Notes: generated by a model from the sequence alone, not told the origin. A DNA stretch of 64,000 bases from Kapaibacterium sp044224925 (GCA_044224925.1 JBGAJM010000004.1:62001-126000), one strand, 5' to 3'. Counted from the first letter of the stretch, positions 17,801-28,016 are shown. Numbers and translations are program-made.

Positions 17801-20761
17801 ATGCCCGGAACGACCTACAGCACCGACGACTCACCGTTACGACAGGCCTGTCGTGCAACGTCGCTGGAGGCCACGATCCGTGCATGTGCGGCATTTCCGC
17901 CGCGATCCATCATTCTCGTTGTTCCAACATCCACCCACGTCCGTTCGGCAACAGCGCTGTGGATGCGCGAGATCGGTGCCGGTCTTCCGCCGCGCGTCTT
18001 TACGATGTCGAATCTGTTACGTCGCCTTGCCGCCCTGTACCTTCCCGACCGACCCTTGATCTCGTCCACGGATGTGAGCGTGCTGTTCCGCCAAGCGGCC
18101 ATTGCCAATGGCACCACGGCATCGGCACTGGGTCTGTCCGCCGCCGATGTGTTGCAGTGGAAGGCGAATGGGACAACGACGGAAGATCTGCGGGCCATGG
18201 CCGACGAGGAGCGCCCGCTGCCTCGACGTACCGAGCGCATCCTGCAGGTGTGGGATACCTATGAACGGTGGAAGGGCGGCGAGTGGTTCGATCCGGTGGA
18301 TGTGTGCACGGCACTTGCCGATGCCATTGCCGAGGCCGATGCATCGGCACCCTTTGTGTTGCCCGGTGATACCACGCCGATCGCGGGTATGATGGTAACG
18401 GGCATACATGTCCTGTCCGCATCCGAACGCAACTTCTTGATGGCCCTCGCTGACCATATTCATGTTGGTATCCAATGGTCGCGTGCACCCGAAGACGTGC
18501 AGGAGCGCACGCGCAACTTTGAACAGATCTCCGAGTTCGTGCTGCGGGGGTGGACGTATGAACACGTCGCAGCGGAGAGGACCTATGCATTGCGTGAAGT
18601 GGTGCATAGCGAGCATGACCGACGTGCAGAGGTGCGCGCGGCGCTGACCCTTGCCAAGCAAGGTCTGCTCGATGGCACGCTTGCATTGCACGACGTCTGC
18701 ATCGTTGCACCCGGCAACGTTGCCTACGAAGAGATCGTACGCGATGTGGCCATGGAGGCATCGATCCCCTTGGCCACCAAGGAACGCATGCGCCTTGCAC
18801 AATGCGGCGTGAGCAGTGCCGTGATGGCCGCGCTGGATATGATGAGCACGGGATGGCGCAAGGCGGACGTGGAGCGATTGCTGCGAAGCGGATACGTGAT
18901 CGGAGATGCGGGCGTGAATGTACTGTCGCTCGTCCAGGTATCTGCACGTCTGCGCATCCACGGCGGTGAAGGTCCCGACGATTGGTTGCAACGGATCGAT
19001 CAACGGCGCTCGACCATTGCAGCGATGGACGATGATGATGACGATGATGTCGAGATCATGCGCGAGCGTACGTTGCTCGACGTGGCGCGAACGGCCGTGC
19101 GATGGTTGCGTGAACGGTGTGAAGGAGGCAACACGCCGATGTCGGCCGCGGTATTCCGCACTCTCGTGCAAGACCGCATTCTCCGCGATCTCGGCATTCA
19201 AGCGGCAGCCATTGCCCGTGCCCATCGCGCGGATGAACGCATGCTGCCTACGGCCGACCGTGCGGCGGTCGACGCGATCAACGATGCCTTGCAACGCTAT
19301 GAACGCATGGCATCGATCGCCGGTGCTCCTCCACTCCCACTCGTCGATCATGCACAGGAATTCCGTCGACTCGTTCGCGAGGCCACCGTGGGTATCGACG
19401 ATGTGCGTCTGCAGGGAGTGACATTGGCAACATCGGCGGATATGCTTCGCGCAAAGCAATGGAAGCTCGTGGTGATGCTTGGATGCGTCGAAGGAGAGTT
19501 CCCGCGTACACTGCGCGAAGCAGAGGATGGACTCCCGCCGGATGAGCGACCGGAACAAGCGCGCGAAGATCTCTATGATATCAAGGCAAGTGTGGCCGAC
19601 ACCGCCGATGCCTTGCTCCTTGCCACCTTCCCGCGCACGATCGACGGATCCGATACCATGCCGTCGCAGTTCCTGGATGATCACGATGATATGTCCACCC
19701 CTGTGCCCGATATCCTGCATGCCGATGTGATGATCAGTGCCAAGGAGCGCATGCTTCGCATGGGCGTGCCGATGCACGATCCTGCGCAGCGGCAACTCGG
19801 TGATGTAATGTCGGAGCTGCAGGAAGAGGAGCGGCAGCGTTTGTTGCGAACGGTGGAGCCATACATTTCGCCAAGTCGACTTGATGTGGTGGCCGCCTGT
19901 CCGTACCGATTCTTCGCACGCTATGCGCTCGGTCTACCACAGGCAGATGATGAGCAGGAAAATCTGTCAGGACGTGAACGCGGCTCGCTCTTGCATAGCG
20001 TGGTGCGCATGTTCTTTGCAGAGCTGCAGGGACTTCCGGCAACGGCAACAGTGAACCAACTGATCGATCGACCTGTTGATGTGACAATGCATCCCATTGA
20101 CGAATTGCGCGAGCGGCTTCTGCAATGCTATGATCGTGTGGCCATGCGGTATGACGTCGACCACATGTATGCCGACGTGGAGCGACGCGTCTTTCGTGGG
20201 ACGCCAACAGCGGTAGGACTGCTGGAGCGTTGGTTGCTTGTCGAGCGTGAGCATGCACGAACGCAGGAGTTCCGTCCGGCCGTGTTCGAATACGATGTGG
20301 ACACGAACGTGATGGTCGGTCAGACCACCGTGCGTGTGAAAGGACGGATCGATCGGATCGACGTGCTGCGTCAAGATCAGCTCGTGCTGTTCAACATCGC
20401 CGATTACAAGACCACAACGGCAAGCGTCCCGTCGTTCTCGTCGATGCCGCGTGGCGAGCATTCGCAGATGTTGCTCTACATGCTGGCCGTGCAAGCACAG
20501 TGGAAGGCGGCAGGGATCGAGGCGGAACCCAATGTTGGGCTCTATCAAACGTTTGGGAGCCGACTTGCCATGCGGGAGCCCAACGAGGTGCTACGTCGCG
20601 AGTTCACTCGCGAGATGGTGATGGAAGCAGAAGATCCGGCAGAGACATTCATTCAGATCGCGCGCTCCGGTAGGTATCCGGTGAAGCCAATTGCTTCGGC
20701 TTGCCTTCACTGCTCCTATTCAGAGATTTGCAGAAAAGACCATTGGGGCATCGTACAATGA
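17801..20761 (+). CDS. AddB/RexB-like PD-(D/E)XK nuclease with iron-sulphur motif
   Basis: 986 residues. The C-terminal nuclease has LLHSVVRMFF (about 735), GRIDRID (about 849) and the ADYKT core (about 868). The nuclease is bracketed by Cys in AACPYRFF (about 700) and CLHCSYSEIC near the end (968, 971, 977), the four-cysteine arrangement that holds a 4Fe-4S cluster in AddB. The N-terminal UvrD-like half begins SIILVVPTSTH where a P-loop would be expected, so its helicase ATPase is probably inactive. Partner AddA, the motor of double-strand-break resection, is not in the window. A run of seven acidic residues occurs near residue 410. The stop overlaps the Lon-like gene by 4 bases. Confidence 0.82.
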   Translation: MPGTTYSTDDSPLRQACRATSLEATIRACAAFPPRSIILVVPTSTHVRSATALWMREIGAGLPPRVFTMSNLLRRLAALYLPDRPLISSTDVSVLFRQAAIANGTTASALGLSAADVLQWKANGTTTEDLRAMADEERPLPRRTERILQVWDTYERWKGGEWFDPVDVCTALADAIAEADASAPFVLPGDTTPIAGMMVTGIHVLSASERNFLMALADHIHVGIQWSRAPEDVQERTRNFEQISEFVLRGWTYEHVAAERTYALREVVHSEHDRRAEVRAALTLAKQGLLDGTLALHDVCIVAPGNVAYEEIVRDVAMEASIPLATKERMRLAQCGVSSAVMAALDMMSTGWRKADVERLLRSGYVIGDAGVNVLSLVQVSARLRIHGGEGPDDWLQRIDQRRSTIAAMDDDDDDDVEIMRERTLLDVARTAVRWLRERCEGGNTPMSAAVFRTLVQDRILRDLGIQAAAIARAHRADERMLPTADRAAVDAINDALQRYERMASIAGAPPLPLVDHAQEFRRLVREATVGIDDVRLQGVTLATSADMLRAKQWKLVVMLGCVEGEFPRTLREAEDGLPPDERPEQAREDLYDIKASVADTADALLLATFPRTIDGSDTMPSQFLDDHDDMSTPVPDILHADVMISAKERMLRMGVPMHDPAQRQLGDVMSELQEEERQRLLRTVEPYISPSRLDVVAACPYRFFARYALGLPQADDEQENLSGRERGSLLHSVVRMFFAELQGLPATATVNQLIDRPVDVTMHPIDELRERLLQCYDRVAMRYDVDHMYADVERRVFRGTPTAVGLLERWLLVEREHARTQEFRPAVFEYDVDTNVMVGQTTVRVKGRIDRIDVLRQDQLVLFNIADYKTTTASVPSFSSMPRGEHSQMLLYMLAVQAQWKAAGIEAEPNVGLYQTFGSRLAMREPNEVLRREFTREMVMEAEDPAETFIQIARSGRYPVKPIASACLHCSYSEICRKDHWGIVQ

Positions 20762-23190
20762 AGATCAATCCTCTCAAGCACACGCACTTGACGTGGACGT
20801 GTCCAACGTCGACGTTCACGTTCAAGTCCACAAAAGAACTCCGTCCGTTGCGAAAGATCATCGGGCAGGACAGAGCGATCGAAGCGATCACGCTTGGTGC
20901 GCAGATCCCGTCACAGGGGTATAACATCTATCTCTCCGGACAGAGCGGCACCGGCCGGATGACCACGGCTCGCACCGTGCTCGAGGAGATCGAGAAAGGT
21001 CCGCAAGACCTGTACGACTTCTGCTACGTGCACAACTTCAAGCAGTCCGAGAATCCCGTGCTCTTGCGCTTCAAGCCATCGGAGGGACGGGTGTTCGCGC
21101 GCATGATGGACGAGGCCATTGCCTTGCTCAAGCGTCGCATTCCGCAACTCTTCGAAGAGGACCAGTTCCAGGCGAGCAGGAAGTCCATCATCGCTCGGTT
21201 CCAAGAACATGAGAAGGGATTCCTGAAGGAGTTCGACACGAAGATCAAGCCCGCAGGATTCACCGTTGGTCAGGTGCAGGAAGAAGACGGGGCCGTGCAC
21301 ACGGAGATCTTTGCCGTGGTGGACGGGAAGCCATATCAGATCGAAGAGCTCGACGAACTGGTCAAGGCCGGTTCGATGACGATGGAGCAAGTGAAAGTGA
21401 TCGCAGAACAGTATGCCCAGTTGCGCGAAGAACTTTCGGAGATCGGACGTCGATCGATGCGCCTCATGGTGGAGTTCCGCAGAGAGCTTTCCCAGCACGA
21501 CCAAGCCGCCGTTGGCGTGCTCATGAAGGGCGTGTTCGACGATATCTCCGAGCACTTCAAACGCTCGCGCGTCTCGGAGTTCCTGGTCGAGGTGCAACGC
21601 GACATCCTCGCCCACCTCGATGACTATGTGAAGCTCTTTGCCGCTCGTGCTTCCGGTATGGCGGACGATGCCGCGGAAGAGGCTATCAAGGTGGCCTTCA
21701 GTCGGTACGGTGTGAATCTCATCCTCGACAATGCCGATACGAAGAAGGCACCGGTGATCGTGGAAACATCGCCAACGTATCAGAATCTGTTCGGCACCAT
21801 CGAAAAGCGCTACGATGCACGTGGATTCTATGTGAGCGACTTCTCGCAGATCAAGGCGGGCGCTGTGCTCAGAGCTGACGGAGGATTCCTGATCATGAAC
21901 GCCCTCGACCTGTTGAGCGATGCGGCGGCGTGGCAGGCACTGAAGAAGGTGATGTTGCACGGTCGACTCGAGATCCAGAACCCCGAGATCCAGTTCCAAC
22001 TCACGGCCCTGAAGCCGGAGTACATCAAGGTGAACGTGAAAGTGATCTTGATGGGCGATGTGGCCATCTACAACTATCTCTGGTCGCAGGACGAAGATTT
22101 CCCGAAGATGTTCAAGGTGCATGCCGAGTTCTGGCACGAGGCAAAGCGCACAGCCGACATGATCAAGCAGTACTCGCAGTTCTTTGCGCTCATCGCCAAT
22201 GAGGAGTCACTCCTCCATTGCGATCCTTCGGGTGCCGCTGCGCTGACGGAGTATGCCGTGTCCATGACGGAGTCGCAAGAGAAGATCACGCTGCAGTTCA
22301 GTTACGTGGCCGACCTCTTGCGCGAAGCATCGTTCTATGCGCAACGTTCGGGCGCAACGCTGGTGACGCGCCTGCATGTGCATCATGCAGAGGAGCAACG
22401 GCGGTGGCGACATAATCAAAGCGACGAACAGTACCGTGAACAGATTCGCACCGGCGTGATGCTCATCGATACGAAGGGCACACGCGTAGGACAGATCAAT
22501 GGTCTGACCGTGTACACCACCGGTATCGAGTCATACGGAAAGCCTGCTCGTATCACGGCCACTGTCAGCGCAGGTAATGCAGGCATCATCAACATCGAAC
22601 GCGAAGTGGATCTCAGTGGAAGCATTCACAACAAGGGCGTGCTCATCTTGAGCGGCCTTGTGCGCGCCATCTTCTCGCGGTCACAGCCGATCAGCTTCAG
22701 TGCCAGCATCGCCTTTGAACAATCGTATGGCGAGATCGATGGCGACAGTGCGTCGGCGGCCGAGACCATTGCCTTGTTGAGCGCTATTTCGAACGTGCCC
22801 ATTCGACAGGACATGGCCATCACCGGATCGATCAATCAGAAGGGCGACATCCAACCGATCGGTGGCGTGAACTACAAGATCACGGGATTCTTTGAGGTCT
22901 GTAAGGACAGAGGGCTGACAGGGACGCAGGGCATTGTGATCCCGCACCAGAATGTGAAGGACCTGATGCTCCGTCCGGAGATCATCCAGGCCGTGAAGAA
23001 GAAAGAGTTCTTCATCTATCCGGTCAAGCGCCTTGAAGAAGCGGTCTTCCTCATGACGGGCATGGCCGCAGGCGTGATGGGCAAGGACGAGAAATTCCCG
23101 ATCGACACGGTGTTCGGCAAGGTGCAGCACAATCTTGGTGTGCTACATAAAGCGAGTCGACTTAATGACGGAAATGCCGCATCCCGGTGA
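20758..23190 (+). CDS. Lon-related ATP-dependent protease (S16, COG1067 type)
   Basis: 810 residues, starting MKINPLKHTHL with an ATGA overlap to the AddB-like gene. An ATP-binding segment has GQSGTGRMTT (61-70), in which the usual Gly-Lys-Thr is Gly-Arg-Met. An inserted helical region (about 120-260) and a second AAA part follow. The S16 protease domain has the Ser-Lys dyad Ser664 (GDSAS) and Lys707 (NYKITGFFEV). Lon-like enzymes degrade unfolded or regulatory proteins. This putative branch, distinct from LonA, is common in bacteria and lacks a known substrate. The 3' end overlaps purH by 29 bases on the other strand. Confidence 0.9.
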   Translation: MKINPLKHTHLTWTCPTSTFTFKSTKELRPLRKIIGQDRAIEAITLGAQIPSQGYNIYLSGQSGTGRMTTARTVLEEIEKGPQDLYDFCYVHNFKQSENPVLLRFKPSEGRVFARMMDEAIALLKRRIPQLFEEDQFQASRKSIIARFQEHEKGFLKEFDTKIKPAGFTVGQVQEEDGAVHTEIFAVVDGKPYQIEELDELVKAGSMTMEQVKVIAEQYAQLREELSEIGRRSMRLMVEFRRELSQHDQAAVGVLMKGVFDDISEHFKRSRVSEFLVEVQRDILAHLDDYVKLFAARASGMADDAAEEAIKVAFSRYGVNLILDNADTKKAPVIVETSPTYQNLFGTIEKRYDARGFYVSDFSQIKAGAVLRADGGFLIMNALDLLSDAAAWQALKKVMLHGRLEIQNPEIQFQLTALKPEYIKVNVKVILMGDVAIYNYLWSQDEDFPKMFKVHAEFWHEAKRTADMIKQYSQFFALIANEESLLHCDPSGAAALTEYAVSMTESQEKITLQFSYVADLLREASFYAQRSGATLVTRLHVHHAEEQRRWRHNQSDEQYREQIRTGVMLIDTKGTRVGQINGLTVYTTGIESYGKPARITATVSAGNAGIINIEREVDLSGSIHNKGVLILSGLVRAIFSRSQPISFSASIAFEQSYGEIDGDSASAAETIALLSAISNVPIRQDMAITGSINQKGDIQPIGGVNYKITGFFEVCKDRGLTGTQGIVIPHQNVKDLMLRPEIIQAVKKKEFFIYPVKRLEEAVFLMTGMAAGVMGKDEKFPIDTVFGKVQHNLGVLHKASRLNDGNAASR

Positions 23191-24691
23191 ACATCATCGT
23201 AAGGTTCTGTTCGTTCGCGGCGGCGATCACTTCTTCGTCGCGAACGCTTCCGCCGGGTTGGATCACACAAACAGCGCCGGCTTCTGCTGCCTGAAGGAGT
23301 CCGTCGGCAAAGGGGAAGAAGGCATCCGACGCAACGGCACATCCGGAAAGATCGATGCCTGCATCTGCGGCCTTGCGCACGGCAATACGTGCTGAGTCGA
23401 CGCGACTCATCTGTCCTGCTCCGATGGCCAACGATCTGTCCGCCGATGCATAGACAATGGCATTGCTCTTCACATGCTTCGCAATGCGCCATGCATACAT
23501 CATGGCCGCACGTTCATCTTCCGAAGGTTGACGTTCCGTGACCACGCGAAGCGCTTGCTCGTCGAGCAACTGATCGTCCGCCGTCTGCAAGAGGAAGCCA
23601 CCCGCAACGGCACGAATGTCCACTCCATTGAGGGCGGCAAGCTGCTCGTAGTCCACCGTCATCAATCGACGGTCCTTCTTTTTCTGCAGGATGGCAAGTG
23701 CCTCTTCCGAATACGACGGCGCAATGAGCACTTCCGCGAACAACGAGTGGATCTCTTGCGCCATGGTCGCATCCACCGGACGGTTCATGGCGATGATGCC
23801 ACCGAACGGACTCACCGTATCGGTCGCGAACGCCTTGCGATACGCGTCTACCAGATCGGTGCCGGAGCCAACGCCACAGGGATTGTTGTGCTTGACGATC
23901 ACACATGTTGGCTCGGCGAATTCCATCACCACACGTGTGGCCGCGTCGATGTCCATGATGTTGTTGTACGACAACTCTTTGCCATGCAACTGTGTGAAGA
24001 TCTTCGAGAACGAACCGTAGAGCACAGCCTTTTGATGCGGATTCTCTCCGTAGCGGAGCGACTGATCGGTGATCAACGGAAGTGCGGTCTCATGCGGGAA
24101 CGTGATACCATTGCGCGCTGCGAAATACTGCGAGATCAGGGCATCATAGCGTGCCGTGTGCGAATATGCTTCCATGGCCAACAATTCGCGCATCGATGCA
24201 TTCACCTTGCCGCCTTGCTTCAACATCTCGATGATGGTAGCGTAGTGGGATGGGTTGACGATGATGGTCGTGAACTTGTAGTTCTTGGCGGAGGCACGCA
24301 CCATGGCGGGACCGCCGATGTCGATGTTCTCGATGATCTCTTCGTGCGTTGCTCCTCTGCGCGCCACCGTGCTCTCGAACGGATACAGATTGATGGCCAC
24401 GAGGTCGATCTTCGTGATATCGTGATCGTCCATGGCCTGCACGTGCTCTGCATTGTCCGTCACGGCCAGCAATGCGCCGTGGATCTTCGGATGCAGTGTT
24501 TTCACACGGCCGTCCATGATCTCGGGAAACCCGGTGATGTCGGACACTTTGAGAACGGGAATGCCGGCTGCGGCGATCGTCGATGCTGTGCCGCCGGTCG
24601 AGATGATCTCGATGCCGAGTTCATGCAGGGAGCGTGCGAAGTCGACAATGCCGGTCTTATCGGAAACGGAGAGGAGGGCGCGTTTGATCAT
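23162..24691 (-). CDS. purH: Bifunctional AICAR formyltransferase / IMP cyclohydrolase
   Basis: Catalyses the last two steps of de novo purine synthesis, AICAR to FAICAR to IMP. 509 residues. The N-terminal MGS-like cyclohydrolase domain (1 to about 190) starts IKRALLSVSDKTGI and contains STGGTASTI and GRVKTLHPKIHG. The C-terminal transformylase has KHNNPCGVGSG with the catalytic Lys-His, SPFGGI and the final AVCVIQPGGSVRDEEV. The start codon overlaps folC by 4 bases. This is a sensible pairing because the enzyme uses 10-formyltetrahydrofolate. Confidence 0.97.
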   Translation of the reverse strand: MIKRALLSVSDKTGIVDFARSLHELGIEIISTGGTASTIAAAGIPVLKVSDITGFPEIMDGRVKTLHPKIHGALLAVTDNAEHVQAMDDHDITKIDLVAINLYPFESTVARRGATHEEIIENIDIGGPAMVRASAKNYKFTTIIVNPSHYATIIEMLKQGGKVNASMRELLAMEAYSHTARYDALISQYFAARNGITFPHETALPLITDQSLRYGENPHQKAVLYGSFSKIFTQLHGKELSYNNIMDIDAATRVVMEFAEPTCVIVKHNNPCGVGSGTDLVDAYRKAFATDTVSPFGGIIAMNRPVDATMAQEIHSLFAEVLIAPSYSEEALAILQKKKDRRLMTVDYEQLAALNGVDIRAVAGGFLLQTADDQLLDEQALRVVTERQPSEDERAAMMYAWRIAKHVKSNAIVYASADRSLAIGAGQMSRVDSARIAVRKAADAGIDLSGCAVASDAFFPFADGLLQAAEAGAVCVIQPGGSVRDEEVIAAANEQNLTMMFTGMRHFRH

Positions 24692-25992
24692 CTACGAAAA
24701 TACGACAATGCCTCTTCGGCCACATAGAACGAGCCGCAGATGAGCACCGGTGCTTGCGTTGCCACGGCAGCGCGAACAGCGTCGACCACACTATCGTGCG
24801 TGGTGATCGTAGGAATGTCGTGTTCGGCGGCGATCTGTGCCACGCCATCGGCAGGCATTGCGCGCTTGTACACGGGCGCGCAGGCGTGCAGGTGACCGAC
24901 GAGCGGGAAGAGGGCGTCCATCATCACGGAAGCGTCCTTATCGGCCATCACGCCGAAGACCACGTTGAACGTGTGCTCCTGATACCCGCATGCCAACAGC
25001 GTTTGGGCCAATGCGACCATGCTGGCCGGATTGTGGGCCACGTCGAGAATGATCGGAGGATCTGCCTGCAACAGTTGGATCCGACCGCGATGTCCGGTTC
25101 GCGCTGTGACGGAGGCAAGGGGCAGGTACCATGCACGATGCTGTCCGGCGCTATCGAGGTCGTCCGCCGTGCGTGGAAGGAGTTGCTCCAGGTACGGCCA
25201 GCACGTGACGACGGTGGCCACGGTGCGGGCTTGGTGGACACCACACAGATCGGTGGTGATGTAGAATCGATCGTCGCGCGTGATCACGCTCACCGTCATG
25301 GAAAGGTCGGGGTGGAACGTGTCGACGTCGACGTGCACCTCATCGTCCACAAAGACGAACGGTGCGCCCACTTGCAGAGAGCGTGCTTCGAAGACGGCGC
25401 GCAATTCCCGTCGCGGCTCGGCGATCACACAGGGAGTGCCGGCCTTGATGATGCCGGCCTTTTCGTTGGCAATGCTCTCGAGCGTCGACCCAAGGTATTC
25501 CATGTGATCGTAGTCGATGGACGTGATCACCGTTAGCATGGGCGAGACGATATTCGTCGCATCGAGTCGACCACCAAGTCCCGTCTCGATCACCGCCACA
25601 TCCACACGTTTCTCGGCGAAGTACTGAAAGGCCATGGCCGTGGTCACTTCGAAGAACGTGCCGTGCACGGTGGCGGCTGCGTCCATCAGCGGACGGGCGA
25701 GACGGGCCACATCCACATCGGCGATCTGTTCGCCGTTCACGCGAATGCGCTCGTTGAAGCGTTCGATGTGCGGCGACGTGTAGAGGCCGACGCGCAGACC
25801 TGCGCCTTGCAGCACCGCAGCGATCATGGCGCAGAGACTGCCCTTGCCGTTCGTGCCCGCAACGTGGATCACCGGATACGTGTCCTGCGGATCTCCCAAC
25901 GACGCGCACAACATCTCGATGCGCTCGAGGCCGGGCTTGATGCCCACGAAGGTCATGGCGAACAGTTCGTCGAGCAATGCTTGCAATTCCAT
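24688..25992 (-). CDS. folC: Folylpolyglutamate synthase / dihydrofolate synthase
   Basis: Mur-ligase-fold enzyme that adds glutamates to folates (and possibly glutamate to dihydropteroate). 434 residues: P-loop GTNGKGS (46-52), YTSPHIERFNERI (the folate-binding loop) and GLGGRLDATN, with the carbamoylated-lysine region NEKAGIIKAG. The ATG at 25992 is chosen because the family starts with a LDELFAM-type helix. It lies just beyond the rpsA terminator, so its promoter must be within about 25 bases of that hairpin, or it depends on read-through. No clear TAnnTTTG box is visible. It overlaps purH by 4 bases. Confidence 0.95.
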   Translation of the reverse strand: MELQALLDELFAMTFVGIKPGLERIEMLCASLGDPQDTYPVIHVAGTNGKGSLCAMIAAVLQGAGLRVGLYTSPHIERFNERIRVNGEQIADVDVARLARPLMDAAATVHGTFFEVTTAMAFQYFAEKRVDVAVIETGLGGRLDATNIVSPMLTVITSIDYDHMEYLGSTLESIANEKAGIIKAGTPCVIAEPRRELRAVFEARSLQVGAPFVFVDDEVHVDVDTFHPDLSMTVSVITRDDRFYITTDLCGVHQARTVATVVTCWPYLEQLLPRTADDLDSAGQHRAWYLPLASVTARTGHRGRIQLLQADPPIILDVAHNPASMVALAQTLLACGYQEHTFNVVFGVMADKDASVMMDALFPLVGHLHACAPVYKRAMPADGVAQIAAEHDIPTITTHDSVVDAVRAAVATQAPVLICGSFYVAEEALSYFRR

Positions 25993-26012
25993 GGTCAGCT
26001 GCAGATGGTCGT

Positions 26013-26046
26013 AAAAAAAAGGGGACGCATCGTGTGATGCGTCCCC
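26013..26046 (-). terminator. Rho-independent terminator of rpsA
   Basis: Perfect 11-base stem (26021-26031 with 26036-26046, GGGGACGCATC) with a GTGT loop. On the reverse strand it is followed by eight U residues (A-run at 26013-26020). It lies 22 bases after the rpsA stop. This is the clearest intrinsic terminator of a protein gene in the window. Confidence 0.93.
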
Positions 26047-26068
26047 GTCGTAGATCATCGGCCGATCA

Positions 26069-27919
26069 TTACTCGCCTGAAACCGGTTCGGATTCTTCGA
26101 GGTCTTCGATCGACGTGGTCGCGGATGCAGAGCCGTCTTCGTTGTACTTGTCTGCATTCGGAACCGGGTGGTTCGTGTTGTAGGTGGCGATCACGTCTGC
26201 ACTCTTGCCGCGAAGGAATTCAACGGCCGAGAGGACGATCTTCTTCTGTTCCTTATCGAATTCCACCACCTTGAGCGGGAGAACTTGATCCGGGACGAAG
26301 TAGTCGGCGATCACGCGAACGGGAGCGAAGGAAAGTTGCGAGACGGGTACGAATCCGTCGACGCCTTCCGGCAATTCCACGATCACACCCTTATCGATGA
26401 TGCGAACGATCTTGCCTTCTGTTTCCTTACCGATCGAGAATTGATTCTCGAAGATATCCCATGGGTTTTCGCTGATCTGCTTGTGACCAAGCGAGATGCG
26501 ACGGTGCTCGGAGTCGATCGACAGAACGATCACGTCCAGAACATCGCCCTTCTTGACGAACTCGCCGGGGTGACGGATCTTCTTCGTCCACGAGAGGTCG
26601 CTGATGTGCACAAGGCCATCAACACCAGGCTCGAGTTCAACGAAGACGCCGAAGTTCGTGAGGTTGCGTACGGTACCCTTGTGAACGGAGTTCATTGGAT
26701 ACTTCATCATCAGATCTGACCATGGATCGGGATCCAGTTGCTTCATGCCAAGAGCGAGCTTGCGATCGTTCTTGTCGATGTTCAACACAACGGCTTCGAT
26801 CTGCTGACCAAGCGACACCACTTGTGATGGGTGCTTGACGTGTTGCGTCCACGACATTTCGCTGATGTGGATGAGACCTTCTACGCCCTTCTCGATCTCG
26901 ATGAAGGCGCCGTAGTCTGTGAGCGATACGACCTTGCCCTTGACGCGGGTACCTGGCTCGTACTTCTCGCCGATCTGATCCCATGGATGAGGCGTGAGTT
27001 GCTTCATGCCAAGGCTGATGCGCTTCTTGTTCTCGTCGAAGTCCAGCACCACGACCTTGACCGTTTGATCGAGTTGTACGATCTCGCTCGGATGCGTGAC
27101 GCGGCCCCATGAAAGGTCCGTGATGTGCACCAGTCCGTCCACTCCACCAAGGTCGACGAAGACGCCGAAGTCCGAGATGGCCTTGACGGTACCTTCGAGA
27201 ACGAGACCCTTCTCGAGTGTGCCGAGGATCTTGCCGCGCTGTTCGCTGAGTTGCTCTTCGAGCAGCACCTTGTGGCTTACCACGACGTTCTCACTTGGAT
27301 GGTTCACCTTGACCACGCGAACGTCGATCGTCCGTGTGACCCAAGCATCGAAGTCACGCACAGGGCGCACATCGATCTGTGAACCGGGAAGGAAGGCCTC
27401 GATGCCCAAGAGGTCCACCACCATGCCGCCCTTGATGCGACGAAGGATGCGAACCGGCACCACTTGCTGCGTGTCGTGCAGCTTGAGGATGTCCTCCCAT
27501 GTCTTCATGAAGTCTGCACGGCGACGGCTCAAGATCAGACGCCCTTCGGCATCTTCGATCTTTTCGACGAACACGTCTACCTGATCGCCAGGCGTGAGAA
27601 GCTCAGCGCCAACGAATTCCGTGCGTGGGACAACGCCCAGCGACTTGAAGCCGATGTCGACAAGGATCTCGTCACGCGTGACGGAGACCACGCGACCGTG
27701 GACCATTTCATCTTCTTTGACCTTCGACAACGTGCGCTCGTAGAGTGCTTCGAAGTCCGAGGCATCCATCGAGACGTTATCGAGTTCTCCGGCAAGGATC
27801 GCTGCCATGGCCGTACGCTTTGGCGACGTTCTCTCTTCGGCCACGTCGGGCGACGCAGCAGCCGAGGCCACGACTTCCATGGTGAGATCTTCTTGCGAAG
27901 AAGGGGTTGTTTCCGACAT
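26069..27919 (-). CDS. rpsA: 30S ribosomal protein S1
   Basis: 616 residues. After an acidic, Ser/Ala-rich N-terminal tail (about 1-65) come six S1 RNA-binding repeats, each about 70-85 residues. The last four show the strong signature (for example GVFVDLGGVDGLVHITDLSW, GAFIEIEKGVEGLIHISEMSW). S1 carries mRNA to the 30S subunit and is especially important where Shine-Dalgarno sequences are rare, as here. It is monocistronic, with its own terminator. Unusually for this window, it has a good AGGAG five bases before the ATG and apparently a longish leader. Confidence 0.97.
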   Translation of the reverse strand: MSETTPSSQEDLTMEVVASAAASPDVAEERTSPKRTAMAAILAGELDNVSMDASDFEALYERTLSKVKEDEMVHGRVVSVTRDEILVDIGFKSLGVVPRTEFVGAELLTPGDQVDVFVEKIEDAEGRLILSRRRADFMKTWEDILKLHDTQQVVPVRILRRIKGGMVVDLLGIEAFLPGSQIDVRPVRDFDAWVTRTIDVRVVKVNHPSENVVVSHKVLLEEQLSEQRGKILGTLEKGLVLEGTVKAISDFGVFVDLGGVDGLVHITDLSWGRVTHPSEIVQLDQTVKVVVLDFDENKKRISLGMKQLTPHPWDQIGEKYEPGTRVKGKVVSLTDYGAFIEIEKGVEGLIHISEMSWTQHVKHPSQVVSLGQQIEAVVLNIDKNDRKLALGMKQLDPDPWSDLMMKYPMNSVHKGTVRNLTNFGVFVELEPGVDGLVHISDLSWTKKIRHPGEFVKKGDVLDVIVLSIDSEHRRISLGHKQISENPWDIFENQFSIGKETEGKIVRIIDKGVIVELPEGVDGFVPVSQLSFAPVRVIADYFVPDQVLPLKVVEFDKEQKKIVLSAVEFLRGKSADVIATYNTNHPVPNADKYNEDGSASATTSIEDLEESEPVSGE

Positions 27920-27924
27920 ACTAT

Positions 27925-27929
27925 CTCCT
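27925..27929 (-). promoter_or_regulatory. Shine-Dalgarno sequence of rpsA
   Basis: AGGAG on the reverse strand, 5 bases before the rpsA ATG. It stands out because most start codons here have no purine-rich element. Confidence 0.6.
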
Positions 27930-28016
27930 GTTGGCAGACGTGATGGTTGGCCCGTGACATCACTCTACCGAAATGCATTAGTTGAACAAGCGTTCGAGCC
28001 AAACGGAAAAGGGAAG

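Noticed and set aside
19027..19050. GATGAT-type repeat in the AddB-like gene as a phase-variable tract
   Set aside because: It encodes a run of aspartates with mixed codons and a 3-base unit, so copy changes would not shift the frame.
20911..22137. 408-codon reverse frame inside the Lon-like gene, and similar long frames opposite pcrA (7238-8527) and addB (18017-19795)
   Set aside because: High-GC coding DNA leaves long antisense frames. Their translations are rich in His, Arg and Leu without any recognisable fold.
20758..23190. Arg-Met in place of Lys-Thr in the P-loop of the Lon-like protein as evidence for a dead enzyme
   Set aside because: Arg after GTG is common in this COG1067 branch as I recall it, and the Ser-Lys protease dyad is intact. 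Noted in the feature only.
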